Shown here: positions 1 through 10,658 of the stretch, one piece after another
Layout: each line of letters opens with the position of its first letter
Numbering within the stretch: position 1 is the stretch's first letter
Made by a program: the position numbers and the translations under genes
The notes under the pieces: model-generated
The model's database searches: none
What the model was told of the DNA's origin: nothing
What the model saw: only the letters and a program-made list of their open reading frames with translations
DNA from: Neiella holothuriorum
GTDB lineage: Bacteria > Pseudomonadota > Gammaproteobacteria > Enterobacterales > Neiellaceae
Length of the DNA stretch: 64,000 nucleotides
Direction: 5' to 3'
Assembly (NCBI RefSeq): GCF_019457915.1
Contig: NZ_JAHZSS010000006.1
Coordinates: 1 to 64,000 of the forward strand

Positions 1-2
1 GT

Positions 3-77
3 TGGGGTATCGCCAAGCGGTAAGGCAGCGGCTTTTGATGCCGCCATTCCCTGGTTCAAATCCAGGTACCCCAGCCA
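3..77 (+). tRNA. glnU: tRNA-Gln (UUG anticodon), copy 1
   Basis: A complete cloverleaf is visible: acceptor TGGGGTA pairs with TACCCCA, the anticodon stem GCGGC/GCCGC encloses a loop with anticodon TTG, the T arm is CCTGG-TTCAAAT-CCAGG, and the CCA end is encoded. It reads CAA (and by wobble CAG) codons. The sequence is identical to the copy at 190-264. tRNA-Gln genes next to ubiF and miaB match the E. coli glnX-U cluster. The start of the window is only two bases upstream, so further tRNA genes may precede it. Confidence 0.97.
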
Positions 78-145
78 CTATTTTGAATTGAGATGACTCA
101 TCTTGATTCCGGTAATTTGCTTAGCCACTTTTGAGCAGTTGCCAT

Positions 146-173
146 AAAAAAGCTTGCTGATGCAGGCTTTTTT
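146..173 (+). terminator. hairpin between the two tRNA-Gln genes
   Basis: Twelve-base arms (AAAAAAGCTTGC and GCAGGCTTTTTT, one G-T wobble) around a TGAT loop, ending in six T residues. It has the shape of a Rho-independent terminator after the first tRNA, but much of the stem is A-T, so it could be a partial terminator or a processing signal within a tRNA transcript. Confidence 0.5.
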
Positions 174-189
174 AATGACCCAGTTTTGT

Positions 190-264
190 TGGGGTATCGC
201 CAAGCGGTAAGGCAGCGGCTTTTGATGCCGCCATTCCCTGGTTCAAATCCAGGTACCCCAGCCA
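190..264 (+). tRNA. glnU: tRNA-Gln (UUG anticodon), copy 2
   Basis: Identical over its full length to the copy at 3-77, with the same TTG anticodon and encoded CCA. The identity extends two bases upstream of the mature 5' end (GT before TGGGG), so the repeat unit is at least 77 bp. It is followed after eight bases by a strong terminator, so it is the last gene of the tRNA transcript. Confidence 0.97.
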
Positions 265-272
265 TTCTTGTG

Positions 273-302
273 AAAAGCCCGCTCTTTCGAGCGGGCTTTT
301 TT
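273..302 (+). terminator. Rho-independent terminator after tRNA-Gln
   Basis: Perfect 8-bp G+C-rich stem GCCCGCTC / GAGCGGGC (277-284 and 289-296) with a TTTC loop, preceded by four A and followed by six T. It ends the tRNA-Gln transcript. The stretch from 303 to 453, up to the convergent ubiF gene, shows no gene. Confidence 0.9.
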
Positions 303-453
303 GTGCTTGTTATCTACGCCACAATAAGTCAATTGCGATCTAGCATAAAAGCTCCGACTTCTCGCCGCCCCCCTCCCACCACTCTAGCGCCCTTACATAA
401 CGCAATGCGTTGCTTCATAACGTGCGACTAAAGGCGTGGGCGCGGAATCTACT

Positions 454-1641
454 TCACAGGCCGCACGCATATTGGGTGGCCAAACGTTTGGCCATTGGCA
501 GCTTATTGATGAGGTTTAAACCGAATTGGCGGGCGATTTTAACGCTAGGCCGAGCGTTGCTGAATGTCGCATAAATCGCATCCATGGCCGACATCATCGC
601 TAAATTGTCGAACTTGCGCTGGCGTTGATAAGCCGTAAGGATCTTGTCGCTGGCCCAGTTAGCCTCATCAGCGTCAGCCATCACATCAATCAACGCACGC
701 ACATCCTTAAAGCCCAAATTAACGCCCTGTCCAGCTAGCGGGTTAATCAAGTGGGCAGAGTCTCCGAGCAGAACAACGCGTCCGTCAACATAGGCTTGAG
801 CATGTTGGCGAGTCAGTGGAAACGACGCCACCTGCTCAATGGCAAAGTGGCCTAATTGGTCGGGAAAAGCCTGTCGGATCGCACTCAGGAGTTGCGGATG
901 GGGTAACTTTTTTAATTGAGCAATTTCATCGGCGTGGTGATACCACACCAGCGAGCCTTTTCCTTGAGCTAACGGTAAGAATGCCTTAGGCCCAGTCGCA
1001 CTCATTTGTTGCCAAGTGATGTCTTGCGACGCCTGCTCAGTATCGATGCCCACAACCAGCGCATGTTGCTGGTATTGCCAGCCTTCAACGCCAATTCCTG
1101 CGAGTTGACGAATACGCGATTGGCCACCATCACAAGCAATCACTAGATCGGCACGATAAACATCGCCATCAACGGTCAATTCAGAATGGTTATGTTGTTG
1201 CATGAGCGACTCAACTGAGCCAATTAATTGGCAATCAATCAGCTCATGTTGCAAACAACGCTGCCACAACACCATTTGCACCACATCATTTTCAACAATG
1301 TGGCCTAAATGAGTTTGCGAGATATCGTCGGCATGAAATTCGACCGGCTCAAGTTGATCTTCCCACACGGCCAAGCGACGATATCGACATGCTCGCACGC
1401 CAACAATGTCGTTCCAGCAATCAATCTCTGAGAGTAATTTCTCACTCGCCAGATTGAGCGCCGAGACTCGAAGTCCCATTGGCGATTGCGCTGAAATAGC
1501 TTTTGGCTCCGCCCGCTCCAAAATGGTAACGCGCTTGCCCTGTTGTGCGAGCATTAACGCAGTGGCACATCCCACCATTCCGCCGCCAACAATTAAGGCT
1601 TGGGTCGTTTTATGGGGACAGGGTGCCTGTTGAGATTTCAT
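454..1641 (-). CDS. ubiF: UbiF/UbiH-family FAD monooxygenase, ubiquinone biosynthesis
   Basis: 395 residues, the usual length for the family. The enzyme hydroxylates the benzoquinol ring of a ubiquinone precursor (in E. coli UbiF acts on the 3-methyl-6-methoxy-benzoquinol intermediate), using FAD, NAD(P)H and O2 at the inner membrane. Visible motifs are the N-terminal dinucleotide-binding loop IVGGGMVGCATALMLA (about residues 17-32), the mid-protein DG motif LVIACDGGQSRIR, and the C-terminal FAD ribose motif LLGDSAHLINPLAGQGVNLG. GLRVSALN near residue 56 is characteristic of this family. The position between tRNA-Gln and the divergent miaB matches E. coli ubiF, which favours UbiF over the paralogues UbiH and UbiI. 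The 215-bp gap to miaB must hold both promoters. Confidence 0.9.
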   Translation of the reverse strand: MKSQQAPCPHKTTQALIVGGGMVGCATALMLAQQGKRVTILERAEPKAISAQSPMGLRVSALNLASEKLLSEIDCWNDIVGVRACRYRRLAVWEDQLEPVEFHADDISQTHLGHIVENDVVQMVLWQRCLQHELIDCQLIGSVESLMQQHNHSELTVDGDVYRADLVIACDGGQSRIRQLAGIGVEGWQYQQHALVVGIDTEQASQDITWQQMSATGPKAFLPLAQGKGSLVWYHHADEIAQLKKLPHPQLLSAIRQAFPDQLGHFAIEQVASFPLTRQHAQAYVDGRVVLLGDSAHLINPLAGQGVNLGFKDVRALIDVMADADEANWASDKILTAYQRQRKFDNLAMMSAMDAIYATFSNARPSVKIARQFGLNLINKLPMAKRLATQYACGL

Positions 1642-1856
1642 GATGCGAGCCTGTTTTAGAAACGAATGCTAACGGCATTATTACCTGATTTACCCATCGA
1701 ATCACCCGTTAACCAGTTGCCCTGTATTGATTAAATGCCAGATCAGCCGTCAACTGTACGATTTTCATTCAAAACAGCTATGGTCAGCGGCTAAACTAGG
1801 CGCTAAAATACGCCACCTTATTTTTCAAGCCAGCGGTATTAAAGGCCACTACTCGA

Positions 1857-3287
1857 ATGAGCAAAAAACTACATATCAAAACCTGGGGCTGCCAGATGAA
1901 CGAATACGATTCATCAAAAATGGCCGATCTCCTCAACTCTAATTCCGGTTACGAATACACCGATGAACCGGAACAAGCCGATGTGTTGCTGCTCAACACC
2001 TGCTCCATTCGCGAGAAAGCGCAGGAAAAAGTATTCCATCAACTCGGCCGCTGGAAAGACTTAAAAGCAAAAAAGCCCAACTTAGTGATTGGCGTTGGCG
2101 GCTGCGTGGCCTCGCAGGAAGGCGCCGATCTGCGTCAACGCGCACCGATTATTGATGTTATTTTTGGCCCTCAGACATTACACCGTTTGCCAGAAATGAT
2201 TGCCGCCGCGCAAGCCGGTGAGCCTGTGGTTGACGTTTCTTTTCCTGAAATTGAAAAATTCGACCGCCTGCCAGAGCCGCGTGCCGAAGGCCCAAGCGCT
2301 TTTGTCTCCATCATGGAAGGCTGTTCAAAATATTGTACGTTCTGTGTGGTGCCATATACCCGCGGTGAAGAAGTCAGTCGCCCGCTCGATGACGTGCTGT
2401 ATGAGATTGCTCAACTTGCCGAGCAAGGCGTACGCGAAGTGAATTTGCTGGGGCAAAACGTTAACGCTTATCGCGGCGAAACCCACGATGGCGAAGTTTG
2501 TCATTTCTCGGAGTTGCTCCGCTTGGTTGCCAGTATTGATGGCATCGATCGTATTCGTTACACCACCTCGCACCCGGTTGAATTCACAGACGACATCATC
2601 GACGCTTACGCCGAAGTGCCTGAGTTGGTGGATCATTTACATTTGCCGGTGCAATCCGGCTCCGATCGAATCTTGAATCTGATGAAGCGTGGCCACACCG
2701 CCATCGAGTACAAATCAAAGATCCGCCGTTTGAAAAAAATTCGCCCCAACATCTGCATGAGCAGCGACTTCATCGTTGGTTATCCTGGCGAAACTGCCGA
2801 CGACTTTGAAGCCACCATGAACCTAATTAAAGCGATCGACTACGATCTCAGCTTCAGTTTTATTTACAGTGCTCGCCCTGGTACGCCAGCGGCAGATTTG
2901 CCAGATGACGTGACCGAAGATGAGAAAAAGCAGCGCCTGCATATTCTGCAAGCGCGTATTAATCAGCAAGCTCAAAAGATAGCCCGCAACATGCTCGATA
3001 CTGAGCAGCGCATTTTGGTAGAAGGGCCATCTAAGAAAAATCCAATGGAGCTGCGCGGTCGTACTGAGAATAACCGAGTGGTGAATTTCGAAGGCGACCA
3101 CCGCTTAATTGGCAAATTTGCCGACGTCAAAATTGTCGATGTGTTCCCGAATTCATTACGGGGCGAATTTATTCGCAGTGAAGACGAAATGGGCTTGCGA
3201 GTTGAAACTGCGCCGGCCGCGATCCTTGCTCGCCGTCAACAAGCAGAATCAAACAACGGCGCTGTGGTATTTGACCCCACCGCATAA
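1857..3287 (+). CDS. miaB: tRNA-2-methylthio-N6-dimethylallyladenosine synthase MiaB
   Basis: 476 residues, close to E. coli MiaB. This radical SAM methylthiotransferase converts i6A37 to ms2i6A37 in tRNAs reading UNN codons. Three N-terminal cysteines (C12, C49, C83) hold the auxiliary iron-sulfur cluster in the UPF0004 domain. The radical SAM triad is C156-x3-C160-x2-C163 in [21 protein letters not shown]-like RNA-binding domain follows at about 375-440. It heads the conserved run miaB-ybeZ-ybeY-corC-lnt. The ATG at 1857 gives the expected N-terminus [15 protein letters not shown], and no competing start is needed. Confidence 0.97.
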   Translation: MSKKLHIKTWGCQMNEYDSSKMADLLNSNSGYEYTDEPEQADVLLLNTCSIREKAQEKVFHQLGRWKDLKAKKPNLVIGVGGCVASQEGADLRQRAPIIDVIFGPQTLHRLPEMIAAAQAGEPVVDVSFPEIEKFDRLPEPRAEGPSAFVSIMEGCSKYCTFCVVPYTRGEEVSRPLDDVLYEIAQLAEQGVREVNLLGQNVNAYRGETHDGEVCHFSELLRLVASIDGIDRIRYTTSHPVEFTDDIIDAYAEVPELVDHLHLPVQSGSDRILNLMKRGHTAIEYKSKIRRLKKIRPNICMSSDFIVGYPGETADDFEATMNLIKAIDYDLSFSFIYSARPGTPAADLPDDVTEDEKKQRLHILQARINQQAQKIARNMLDTEQRILVEGPSKKNPMELRGRTENNRVVNFEGDHRLIGKFADVKIVDVFPNSLRGEFIRSEDEMGLRVETAPAAILARRQQAESNNGAVVFDPTA

Positions 3288-3352
3288 GCCATTCAATGCG
3301 CTTGGGGCGCGAACCGCCTCAAGCTACGTAAAACAAACAAGGCAAACATACA

Positions 3353-4429
3353 TTGAGTCAAACATTAACGACTGTTGAGTTTTCCCTGGAGCCGGCCGAA
3401 AGTCGCCGGCTTTCTGCCCTTTGTGGCCCTTTTGATGACAACATCAAACAACTAGAGCGCCGCTTGGGCGTTGAGATTGCCTACAACGGCAATCAATTCA
3501 AAGCGATTGGTTCCGCCATTCCTGCTGAAGCTGCCGCCGATGTGCTCCGTCGTTTATACATTGAGACCGCCCCGGTGAAGGGTGTTTACAGTGACATCGA
3601 GCCAGAGCAAGTTCACCTCGAAATCCAAGAAAGTAACGCCCTTGAGCAGCAACGAGACAAAGCTGCAGAGCATGCTTGGCAAAGTAAAGAAACCTTTATC
3701 AAAACCAAACGTGGGGTGATCCGCCCGCGCGGCCCGACTCAGGCACAATATGTAGCGAACATTCTTCAGCACGACATCGCCTATGGCGTTGGCCCTGCAG
3801 GTACCGGTAAAACCTACCTTGCCGTAGCCGCCGCTGTTGATGCGCTAGAGCGCCAAGAGATTCGTCGCATTCTGCTCACCCGCCCAGCAGTTGAAGCTGG
3901 TGAGAAATTGGGCTTCCTGCCCGGTGATTTAAGCCAGAAAGTTGACCCCTATTTGCGCCCGCTGTACGACGCACTATTTGAAATGATGGGCTTTGAGAAA
4001 GTCGAACGTTTAATTGAGCGCAACGTCATTGAAGTCGCACCATTGGCTTATATGCGTGGCCGCACTCTTAATGATGCCTTTATCATTCTTGATGAAAGCC
4101 AGAACACAACAGTGGAGCAAATGAAGATGTTCCTAACCCGTATTGGTTTTAACTCCAAAGCGGTGATCACCGGTGACATCACTCAGATCGACTTACCTAA
4201 GCACCAAAAATCTGGCTTGCGACACGCCATTGAAGTGCTTGAAGGTGTAGAAGGCATTAGTTTCAACATGTTTATGGCCGAAGACGTGGTACGGCATCCG
4301 GTCGTACAGCGCATTGTTCGCGCTTATGATGCGTATGATCAACAACAAGCTAAGAAAAAAGCAGAAGCGAAACGCGCTGCCGAAGCGGCTGCGTTAGCGC
4401 AAAGCAACTCAGCGGAATCCGGCGCCTAA
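3353..4429 (+). CDS. ybeZ: PhoH-like ATPase YbeZ
   Basis: 358 residues. P-loop ATPase of the PhoH family, thought to work with the endoribonuclease YbeY in rRNA processing and ribosome quality control. The N-terminal 110 residues form a small RNA-binding-like domain. The Walker A motif is [15 protein letters not shown] and the Walker B is FIILDESQN. The C-terminal tail is rich in Ala, Lys and Glu and probably flexible. The start is a TTG in CAT-TTG-AGT-CAA, a non-standard start with only a weak AAGG upstream. The gene lies 65 bp after miaB and its stop overlaps the ybeY start by one base (TAATG), so the two are translationally coupled. Confidence 0.94.
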   Translation: MSQTLTTVEFSLEPAESRRLSALCGPFDDNIKQLERRLGVEIAYNGNQFKAIGSAIPAEAAADVLRRLYIETAPVKGVYSDIEPEQVHLEIQESNALEQQRDKAAEHAWQSKETFIKTKRGVIRPRGPTQAQYVANILQHDIAYGVGPAGTGKTYLAVAAAVDALERQEIRRILLTRPAVEAGEKLGFLPGDLSQKVDPYLRPLYDALFEMMGFEKVERLIERNVIEVAPLAYMRGRTLNDAFIILDESQNTTVEQMKMFLTRIGFNSKAVITGDITQIDLPKHQKSGLRHAIEVLEGVEGISFNMFMAEDVVRHPVVQRIVRAYDAYDQQQAKKKAEAKRAAEAAALAQSNSAESGA

Positions 4430-4896
4430 TGGCCATCGAACTCGACTTGCAAATTGCTTGCGAACGCGATGATTTGCCCACCGAAGCAGACTTTCAGCGC
4501 TGGCTTGAGACGGCAGCAAACGCCTTGCTGCCCGCTCAAAGTCCAACGCAAGAAATGACGATTCGCTTGGTTGAATCGGCTGAAAGCCAATCGCTCAACA
4601 GCACCTATCGCGGCAAAAATAAACCAACCAATGTGTTGTCATTTCCGTTTGAAGCGCCACCGGGCATTACCCTGCCATTATTGGGCGATTTGGTAGTATG
4701 TGCCGAGGTTGTAGCGCAAGAAGCCGAGCAACAAAATAAGCCGTTGACAAATCATTGGGCGCATATGGTCATTCACGGCCTCTTGCATTTACTTGGCTAT
4801 GATCATATACAAGACGATGAAGCAGAGGAAATGGAACAAAAAGAGCGAGACATTCTTGCCTTATTGACGATTCCAGATCCCTATATCGAACGCTGA
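4429..4896 (+). CDS. ybeY: endoribonuclease YbeY, rRNA maturation factor
   Basis: 155 residues, the standard length. A zinc-dependent single-strand endoribonuclease needed for 16S rRNA 3' end maturation and 70S quality control. The family zinc motif H-G-x-L-H-L-x-G-Y-D-H is present as [11 protein letters not shown] near residues 115-125, and the conserved NVLSFPFE stretch is present near residue 70. It overlaps ybeZ by one base and is followed 22 bp later by corC, so it is part of the miaB-lnt operon. Confidence 0.96.
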   Translation: MAIELDLQIACERDDLPTEADFQRWLETAANALLPAQSPTQEMTIRLVESAESQSLNSTYRGKNKPTNVLSFPFEAPPGITLPLLGDLVVCAEVVAQEAEQQNKPLTNHWAHMVIHGLLHLLGYDHIQDDEAEEMEQKERDILALLTIPDPYIER

Positions 4897-4918
4897 TTGA
4901 GCAGCAGAACAGGACACC

Positions 4919-5800
4919 ATGAGCGACGATAATCCCCACTCTAGCAGCGGCTCTGCGCCGAAAGGCTGGCTAGAGAAACTGGGCCAAATATTCCATGCAG
5001 AGCCGAAAAATCAGCAAGAACTCATCGAAATTATCAAAGATGCCCAATCCAATGGCCTTTTTGATACCGACATAGCCCAGATGATTGAGGGCGTGTTGGA
5101 AGTGGATGATTTGCGCGTTCGCGACATCATGATCCCACGCTCCCAAATGGTCACCGTTGAGTTGAGCCAAACCGTTGCCGAATTTATGCCAACGGTACTG
5201 GAGTCTGCCCACTCGCGTTTTCCGGTGATCAGTGAAGACAAAGACCATATCGAAGGCATTTTGCTGGCCAAAGATTTACTGCCCTACGCATTTGATCGCA
5301 ACGACAAACCGTTTAGTCTTGAAGACGTACTCCGGCCCGCCGTTGTGGTGCCAGAAAGCAAGCGCGTTGATGTGATGCTCAAAGAGTTTCGCGCCAACCG
5401 CTATCACATGGCCATTGTCATTGATGAGTACGGCGGCGTTTCCGGTTTGGTGACGATTGAAGATATTCTTGAAGTCATTGTTGGTGAAATCGAAGATGAA
5501 ACCGATGATGTTGAAGATGATATTGAACCCATCCGTCAAGTCAGCAAGCGTTTATTTTCCGTACAAGCGCTAACGGCCATTGACCAATTTAATCAATATT
5601 TTGAAGCAGAATTTAGCGACGATGAATTTGATACGGTGGGCGGTATGGTGGTTCACGCCTTTGGTCATATGCCAGAGCGTGGCGAGTCCATCAAGATCAA
5701 CGGCTTTCGCTTTAAAGTCATGGCCACAGACAAACGAAGAGTGTCACAGTTGCAGGTTAAAGTGTTGAAAGAACAAACCCAAGAAACCGTTAGCGATTAA
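4919..5800 (+). CDS. corC: CorC/YbeX-family CBS-domain protein
   Basis: 293 residues. A soluble protein of the CorC/HlyC family, linked in enterobacteria to magnesium and cobalt efflux and, as YbeX, to ribosome function. Two CBS domains lie at about 70-185, including the typical segments VRDIMIPRSQM and IDEYGGVSGLVTIEDILEVIVGEI. A CorC_HlyC (transporter-associated) domain occupies roughly 205-285, with FDTVGGMV. An acidic linker (EDETDDVEDDIEP) joins them. No membrane segments are present. The stop is one base before the lnt start, so expression is coupled. Confidence 0.93.
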   Translation: MSDDNPHSSSGSAPKGWLEKLGQIFHAEPKNQQELIEIIKDAQSNGLFDTDIAQMIEGVLEVDDLRVRDIMIPRSQMVTVELSQTVAEFMPTVLESAHSRFPVISEDKDHIEGILLAKDLLPYAFDRNDKPFSLEDVLRPAVVVPESKRVDVMLKEFRANRYHMAIVIDEYGGVSGLVTIEDILEVIVGEIEDETDDVEDDIEPIRQVSKRLFSVQALTAIDQFNQYFEAEFSDDEFDTVGGMVVHAFGHMPERGESIKINGFRFKVMATDKRRVSQLQVKVLKEQTQETVSD

Positions 5801-5801
5801 C

Positions 5802-7349
5802 ATGACCTCGCTTGTTACAGGCAACCGACGTTGGTTGCTCGCATTTGCTGCGCTGCTATTTGGCGCAGCCTATCCGCTTGCTTACGCCCCATTTAATCAT
5901 GCCGTTGTTGCCTTACTGGCAATAACGGGCTTGTTTAGTATTCTCCGCATGAGCCAGTCTTGGCGTCAGGCGATGACCATCGGCTTTGCGTTTGGCCTCG
6001 GTCAGTTCACCGTTGGCATCAGTTGGGTGCATGTGTCTATCGACTCATTCGGTGGCCTTCCCCTCGCGGTTTCTCTGCTGTTAATGGCACTGCTGTGCGC
6101 CTACTTAGCACTATTTACCGCCTTTTCTTGTTGGCTCTGGTATCGACTCACCCGCGAAACGGCAACTGCGTTTAATGCCTTACTCTTCCCATCATTATGG
6201 ATTGTTGGCGAAGTACTGCGCGGCGAATTGCTAACAGGCTTCCCATGGCTTGCATTGGGTTACAGCCAAACCAGTAGTTGGCTGTTTGAATGGGCGCCGT
6301 TTATCGGCGTGTTAGGGATTGGCTGGCTTGTTGCCTGCCTGGCGGTATTAATCAGTTATGCATTGGTGAAGCGTCATTTACTTTGGGTTTTGCCAAGCCT
6401 CCTCGTCATTGTTGCAGGCTCCTTGTGGGCCAACTTGCAAACGGTACCGCACGCAACAGGAAAGTTTGCGCATGTTGCTTTGGTTCAGGGCGATATTCCC
6501 CAAAGTATGAAGTGGGAGCCGGAGCAGCAATGGCCGACCATGAGCAAGTATCAAGACATGACTCGGCCTTACTATGACTATGATTTATTGATCTGGCCGG
6601 AAGCCGCGGTTCCCGCCATTGAGCTGTCGGCCCAAAGCTTTTTGCAAAACATTGACGCCACCTTAGCTTGGAAAGGCAGTGCGTTGGTCACCGGGATTAT
6701 CGACTATCAGCCCTACAGTCAGCTGTTTTTCAATAACCTCATTGTGCTGGGCCGACGCCAGCCAGAGCTGGAAAAAAGCAGTTACTACTACGGCAACAGT
6801 AATCGTTACAGCAAACATCACCTGTTGCCCATTGGTGAGTTCGTGCCCTTCGGCGACATCTTGCGCCCGTTAGCCCCTTTGTTCAATTTACCCATGAGTT
6901 CATTTAGCCGAGGCGCTTACATTCAAGACAATTTAGAAGCCAACGGGTGGCGACTAGCACCGGCCATTTGCTATGAAATATTATTCGCCGAGCAGGTTCG
7001 TCAGAATGTACAAGAGCAAACCGACTTTATTCTCACCGTTAGCAATGACGCTTGGTTTGGCGATTCGATTGGCCCCCATCAGCATTTACAAATTGCCCAA
7101 ATGCGGGCCAAAGAACTAGCACGGCCCGTGTTGCGAGCCACCAATAATGGCATTACCGCCATTATTGATGCCGACGGTTCGGTTCAAACTCAAGCGTTGC
7201 AATTTACCGAAGCCGTGCTCACTGCAGAAGTTGGCCAATATCGCGGGCAAACCCTGTTTGCCCGTACCGGTCATGCCCCCATTCTGATGTTAGCAGGCTT
7301 GGTGTGTTTAGCGGCCATGTGGCGCCGTTACCGCCGCCCTCACGAATAA
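5802..7349 (+). CDS. lnt: apolipoprotein N-acyltransferase Lnt
   Basis: 515 residues. An inner-membrane enzyme that adds the third acyl chain to the N-terminal cysteine of apolipoproteins, using phospholipid as donor. About six N-terminal membrane segments (residues 10-210) precede a periplasmic carbon-nitrogen hydrolase domain (about 220-475) and a final membrane helix. The catalytic triad is intact by codon count: E267 in LIWPEAAVPA, K338 in SKHHLLPIGEFVPFG and C390 in PAICYEILF. It is the last gene of the miaB operon and converges on the zinc-ribbon gene at 7360 with only 10 bp between. No strong terminator hairpin is visible in that gap. Confidence 0.96.
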   Translation: MTSLVTGNRRWLLAFAALLFGAAYPLAYAPFNHAVVALLAITGLFSILRMSQSWRQAMTIGFAFGLGQFTVGISWVHVSIDSFGGLPLAVSLLLMALLCAYLALFTAFSCWLWYRLTRETATAFNALLFPSLWIVGEVLRGELLTGFPWLALGYSQTSSWLFEWAPFIGVLGIGWLVACLAVLISYALVKRHLLWVLPSLLVIVAGSLWANLQTVPHATGKFAHVALVQGDIPQSMKWEPEQQWPTMSKYQDMTRPYYDYDLLIWPEAAVPAIELSAQSFLQNIDATLAWKGSALVTGIIDYQPYSQLFFNNLIVLGRRQPELEKSSYYYGNSNRYSKHHLLPIGEFVPFGDILRPLAPLFNLPMSSFSRGAYIQDNLEANGWRLAPAICYEILFAEQVRQNVQEQTDFILTVSNDAWFGDSIGPHQHLQIAQMRAKELARPVLRATNNGITAIIDADGSVQTQALQFTEAVLTAEVGQYRGQTLFARTGHAPILMLAGLVCLAAMWRRYRRPHE

Positions 7350-7359
7350 CCAGAGCGGT

Positions 7360-7881
7360 CTATGGCGCGAATGGCTCTCGAGCAAATTCGTCACCACCAC
7401 AGTTAGCGCAGCCACTTAGCTGGGTTGGGTGGTAAACCTCCAACACATGCTGACAGTTGCAGCAACGCAGTACACCAAAGCCAACGTAATCACCGTTACG
7501 GTAAATGCCATCGTGCTTGAGATCATCTGCGAGTTCTCGCCACTCGCATTGGGTTTTGTCGGTAATTTCCATCAGATTGTGCCAAATGCCCTGCGAGATC
7601 CCTGTCAGCCAAACGGATGGCGGATGGCTTTTGGAGTCGGGATCCATGGAGTTGGCAAAGGCTTGAATGTCTCGCTTGAGGTAATCGCGCATCAAGCTCA
7701 GTTCATCTTTGGTCAAATCACTCGCCGCCCCCAGGTATTCGGCCGAACGCGCTAAGAAGCGATCTAATCCTGCTGCCGTCAACTGTTGCTCTTGATTCAA
7801 CCACTCAACAGCCTTGCCCAGTAACACATCATAATTATTACTTTGCTGCGATTTATCGTTGGATTTTTTCGATTCAGACAT
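7360..7881 (-). CDS. ybeL: YbeL-like zinc-ribbon protein (DUF1451)
   Basis: 173 residues. Its biochemical function is unknown. The first 110 residues are mostly helical and rich in charged residues. The C-terminus carries a zinc ribbon with two cysteine pairs, CCNCQHVLEVYHP and GCANCGGDEF. The position immediately before leuS and in opposite orientation is the same as E. coli ybeL, which supports orthology. The start ATG at 7881 is 190 bp from leuS, and the gap must contain divergent promoters for both genes. Confidence 0.88.
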   Translation of the reverse strand: MSESKKSNDKSQQSNNYDVLLGKAVEWLNQEQQLTAAGLDRFLARSAEYLGAASDLTKDELSLMRDYLKRDIQAFANSMDPDSKSHPPSVWLTGISQGIWHNLMEITDKTQCEWRELADDLKHDGIYRNGDYVGFGVLRCCNCQHVLEVYHPTQLSGCANCGGDEFAREPFAP

Positions 7882-7954
7882 GACGCACTCCCATCGCTTC
7901 GATTAACGAGCTCTAAGTTATATGAGTCAGTGTAGATAAAGCGGCAGTTTAGTC

Positions 7955-7984
7955 TTGTTGGCTGGATCACGGATGCGGTATCCT
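7955..7984 (+). promoter_or_regulatory. candidate sigma-70 promoter of leuS
   Basis: TTGTTG (7955-7960), an 18-bp spacer and TATCCT (7979-7984), about 90 bp before the leuS start. The hexamers match consensus only in part, so this is a suggestion from sequence alone. Confidence 0.35.
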
Positions 7985-8073
7985 ATGCGGCCTTAAATTT
8001 TCAAAGTCGGTCGAGCGATTGTGATAACAACTCAGCTCGAAGCGGCGCTCACAGTTAAACAACGGAACCCTTA

Positions 8074-10650
8074 ATGGACGTGCCATACAACCACCGCGAG
8101 ATTGAATCGCAAGTTCAGGCTGCTTGGGAACAAGCAAAAACCTTCACCGTTCAAGAAGATAGCGATAAAGAAAAATACTATTGCCTATCAATGTTTCCGT
8201 ACCCAAGTGGGCGCCTGCACATGGGCCATGTGCGCAACTACACCCTAGGTGACGTGATTGCTCGTTTCCAGCGCATGCAAGGTAAAAACGTATTGCAGCC
8301 CATTGGCTGGGATGCGTTTGGCTTGCCAGCAGAAAATGCAGCCATAAAAAACAAAACCGCGCCGGCCCCTTGGACTTATGAAAACATCGACTACATGAAG
8401 AACCAGCTGAAAATGCTGGGCTTCGGCTACGATTGGGATCGTGAGCTCGCCACCTGTACGCCTGAGTACTATCGCTGGGAGCAATGGTTCTTCACCAAGC
8501 TGTATGAGAAAGGCTTGGTCTACAAGAAAATGGCCACAGTCAACTGGGATCCAGTGGATCAAACCGTTCTTGCCAACGAGCAAGTGGTGGATGGCCGCGG
8601 CTGGCGCTCAGGTGCGTTAGTGGAACAAAAAGAAATTCCTCAGTGGTTTATCAAAATCACTGACTATGCCGAAGAATTGTTGAACGATATCGATCAACTC
8701 GACGGCTGGCCTGACACCGTGAAGACCATGCAACGTAACTGGATTGGTCGCTCCGAAGGTGTTGAAATGGCGTTTGCCGTTGAAGGTCAAGACGAGCCAT
8801 TGCACATTTACACCACCCGGCCCGATACCGTCATGGGTGTTACCTACGTGGCCATTGCTGCAGGCCACCCATTAGCGGCCAAAGCCGCAACCGCCAATGC
8901 CGAGCTAACCGCTTTTGTTGATGAGTGCAAAAACAACAAAGTAGCCGAAGCTGACATGGCAACTATGGAGAAAAAAGGTGTTGCCACCGGTCTCTATGCC
9001 ATCCACCCGCTCACTGGCAAACAAGTTCCAATTTGGGTCGCTAACTTTGTCTTAATGGATTACGGCACGGGTGCTGTAATGTCGGTACCAGGCCACGATC
9101 AACGTGATTACGAATTCGCGCAAGCCTATGGTTTACCCATTGAAGCCGTCATTAAACCTGCCGATGAAGAAGTCGACATTTCTGAAGCGGCTCACACCGA
9201 AAAAGGTGTGCTATTTAACTCTGGCGAATTTGATGGCTTGGATTTCCAACAGGCATTTAACGCCATTGCTAGCAAGCTTGAAGCCGATGGTAACGGCGAG
9301 CGCAAAGTAAACTACCGCTTGCGTGACTGGGGCGTGAGCCGCCAGCGTTATTGGGGCGCACCGATCCCAATGGTTACCGATGCCGAAGGCAACACAGTGC
9401 CAGTGCCTGAAGATCAACTGCCCGTGGTGTTACCCGAAGATGTGGTCATGGATGGCGTCACGAGTCCAATCAAAGCCGATCCTGAATGGGCCAAGGTTGA
9501 GATCAACGGTCAGCCGATGACCCGCGAAACCGACACCTTTGACACCTTCATGGAATCAAGCTGGTACTACGCACGCTATTGCTGCTCAAACTTCGATGAA
9601 GGCATGCTGGACTCAGATGCGGCTAACTATTGGCTGCCAGTCGATCAATACGTTGGTGGTATTGAACACGCAGTGATGCACCTGCTGTATTCGCGTTTCT
9701 TCCACAAGTTGCTTCGCGATACTGGTTTAGTAAATTCTGACGAACCGTTCAAGCGCCTGCTGTGTCAAGGCATGGTTTTGGCTGATGCCTTCTACCACAC
9801 CGATGAAAAAGGTGGTCAAGTTTGGGTCTCACCAACCGACGTTGATTTGGAAAAAGACGACAAAGGCCGTATTACCAAAGCAACCAGCAATGATGGTCAA
9901 GCTCTTGAATACGCCGGCATGAGTAAAATGTCGAAATCGAAAAACAACGGCATCGATCCACAAATGATGGTGGAAAAATTCGGCGCCGATACCGTGCGCT
10001 TGTTCATGATGTTTGCCGCGCCGCCAGAACTCACACTGGAATGGCAAGAATCCGGTGTAGAAGGTTCTCACCGCTTCGTGAAACGCGTTTGGAAGTTTGT
10101 CCAAGATGTGGCTGCCTATGAGCAATCGCCGGTACTCAATGTTGCAACGCTTAACAAAGCGCAAAAAGATCTGCGCCGCGCCGTTCACAAGACCATTGCC
10201 AAAGTGTCTGACGACTTAGGCCGTCGTCAAACATTCAACACCGCGATTGCCGCGGTGATGGAACTCATGAATAGCCTGACCAAAGCGCCATCTGACACAG
10301 AGCAAGACAAAGCCGTGTTAGCAGAAGCGGCCGAAGCGATTGTACTGATGCTAAACCCAATCGCACCGCATGTTTGCGATGAGTTGTGGCGAGCACTAGG
10401 CAATAGCAACGTCGAAAACGCTGACTGGCCACAAGCTGATGAAAGTGCCATGGTCGAAGATGAGAAGCTCATTGTGGTTCAGGTCAACGGCAAGGTACGC
10501 AGTAAAATTACGGTTGCCGCCGATGCCACCAAAGAAGCGGTAGAACAAGCCGGAATGGAAGATGCCAATGTGAGCAAGTTCACCGAAGGCAAAACCGTTC
10601 GTAAAATTATTTACGTACCGGGTAAACTACTGAATATTGTTGCAAACTAA
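8074..10650 (+). CDS. leuS: leucyl-tRNA synthetase
   Basis: 858 residues, close to the E. coli length. A class I synthetase that charges tRNA-Leu in the cytoplasm. The HIGH-type motif is HMGH in [14 protein letters not shown] (near residue 46-49) and the KMSKS loop is [11 protein letters not shown] (near 617). The CP1 editing domain spans about 225-420, with the threonine-rich patch TTRPDT and later [15 protein letters not shown]. The C-terminal anticodon-binding and small C-terminal domains are complete. It starts the leuS-lptE-holA-nadD run, as in E. coli. Confidence 0.98.
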   Translation: MDVPYNHREIESQVQAAWEQAKTFTVQEDSDKEKYYCLSMFPYPSGRLHMGHVRNYTLGDVIARFQRMQGKNVLQPIGWDAFGLPAENAAIKNKTAPAPWTYENIDYMKNQLKMLGFGYDWDRELATCTPEYYRWEQWFFTKLYEKGLVYKKMATVNWDPVDQTVLANEQVVDGRGWRSGALVEQKEIPQWFIKITDYAEELLNDIDQLDGWPDTVKTMQRNWIGRSEGVEMAFAVEGQDEPLHIYTTRPDTVMGVTYVAIAAGHPLAAKAATANAELTAFVDECKNNKVAEADMATMEKKGVATGLYAIHPLTGKQVPIWVANFVLMDYGTGAVMSVPGHDQRDYEFAQAYGLPIEAVIKPADEEVDISEAAHTEKGVLFNSGEFDGLDFQQAFNAIASKLEADGNGERKVNYRLRDWGVSRQRYWGAPIPMVTDAEGNTVPVPEDQLPVVLPEDVVMDGVTSPIKADPEWAKVEINGQPMTRETDTFDTFMESSWYYARYCCSNFDEGMLDSDAANYWLPVDQYVGGIEHAVMHLLYSRFFHKLLRDTGLVNSDEPFKRLLCQGMVLADAFYHTDEKGGQVWVSPTDVDLEKDDKGRITKATSNDGQALEYAGMSKMSKSKNNGIDPQMMVEKFGADTVRLFMMFAAPPELTLEWQESGVEGSHRFVKRVWKFVQDVAAYEQSPVLNVATLNKAQKDLRRAVHKTIAKVSDDLGRRQTFNTAIAAVMELMNSLTKAPSDTEQDKAVLAEAAEAIVLMLNPIAPHVCDELWRALGNSNVENADWPQADESAMVEDEKLIVVQVNGKVRSKITVAADATKEAVEQAGMEDANVSKFTEGKTVRKIIYVPGKLLNIVAN

Positions 10651-10658
10651 TGAGCTGT

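Noticed and set aside
186-431. Open frame covering the second tRNA-Gln and its terminator
   Set aside because: It runs through a tRNA and a terminator hairpin and shows no family features.
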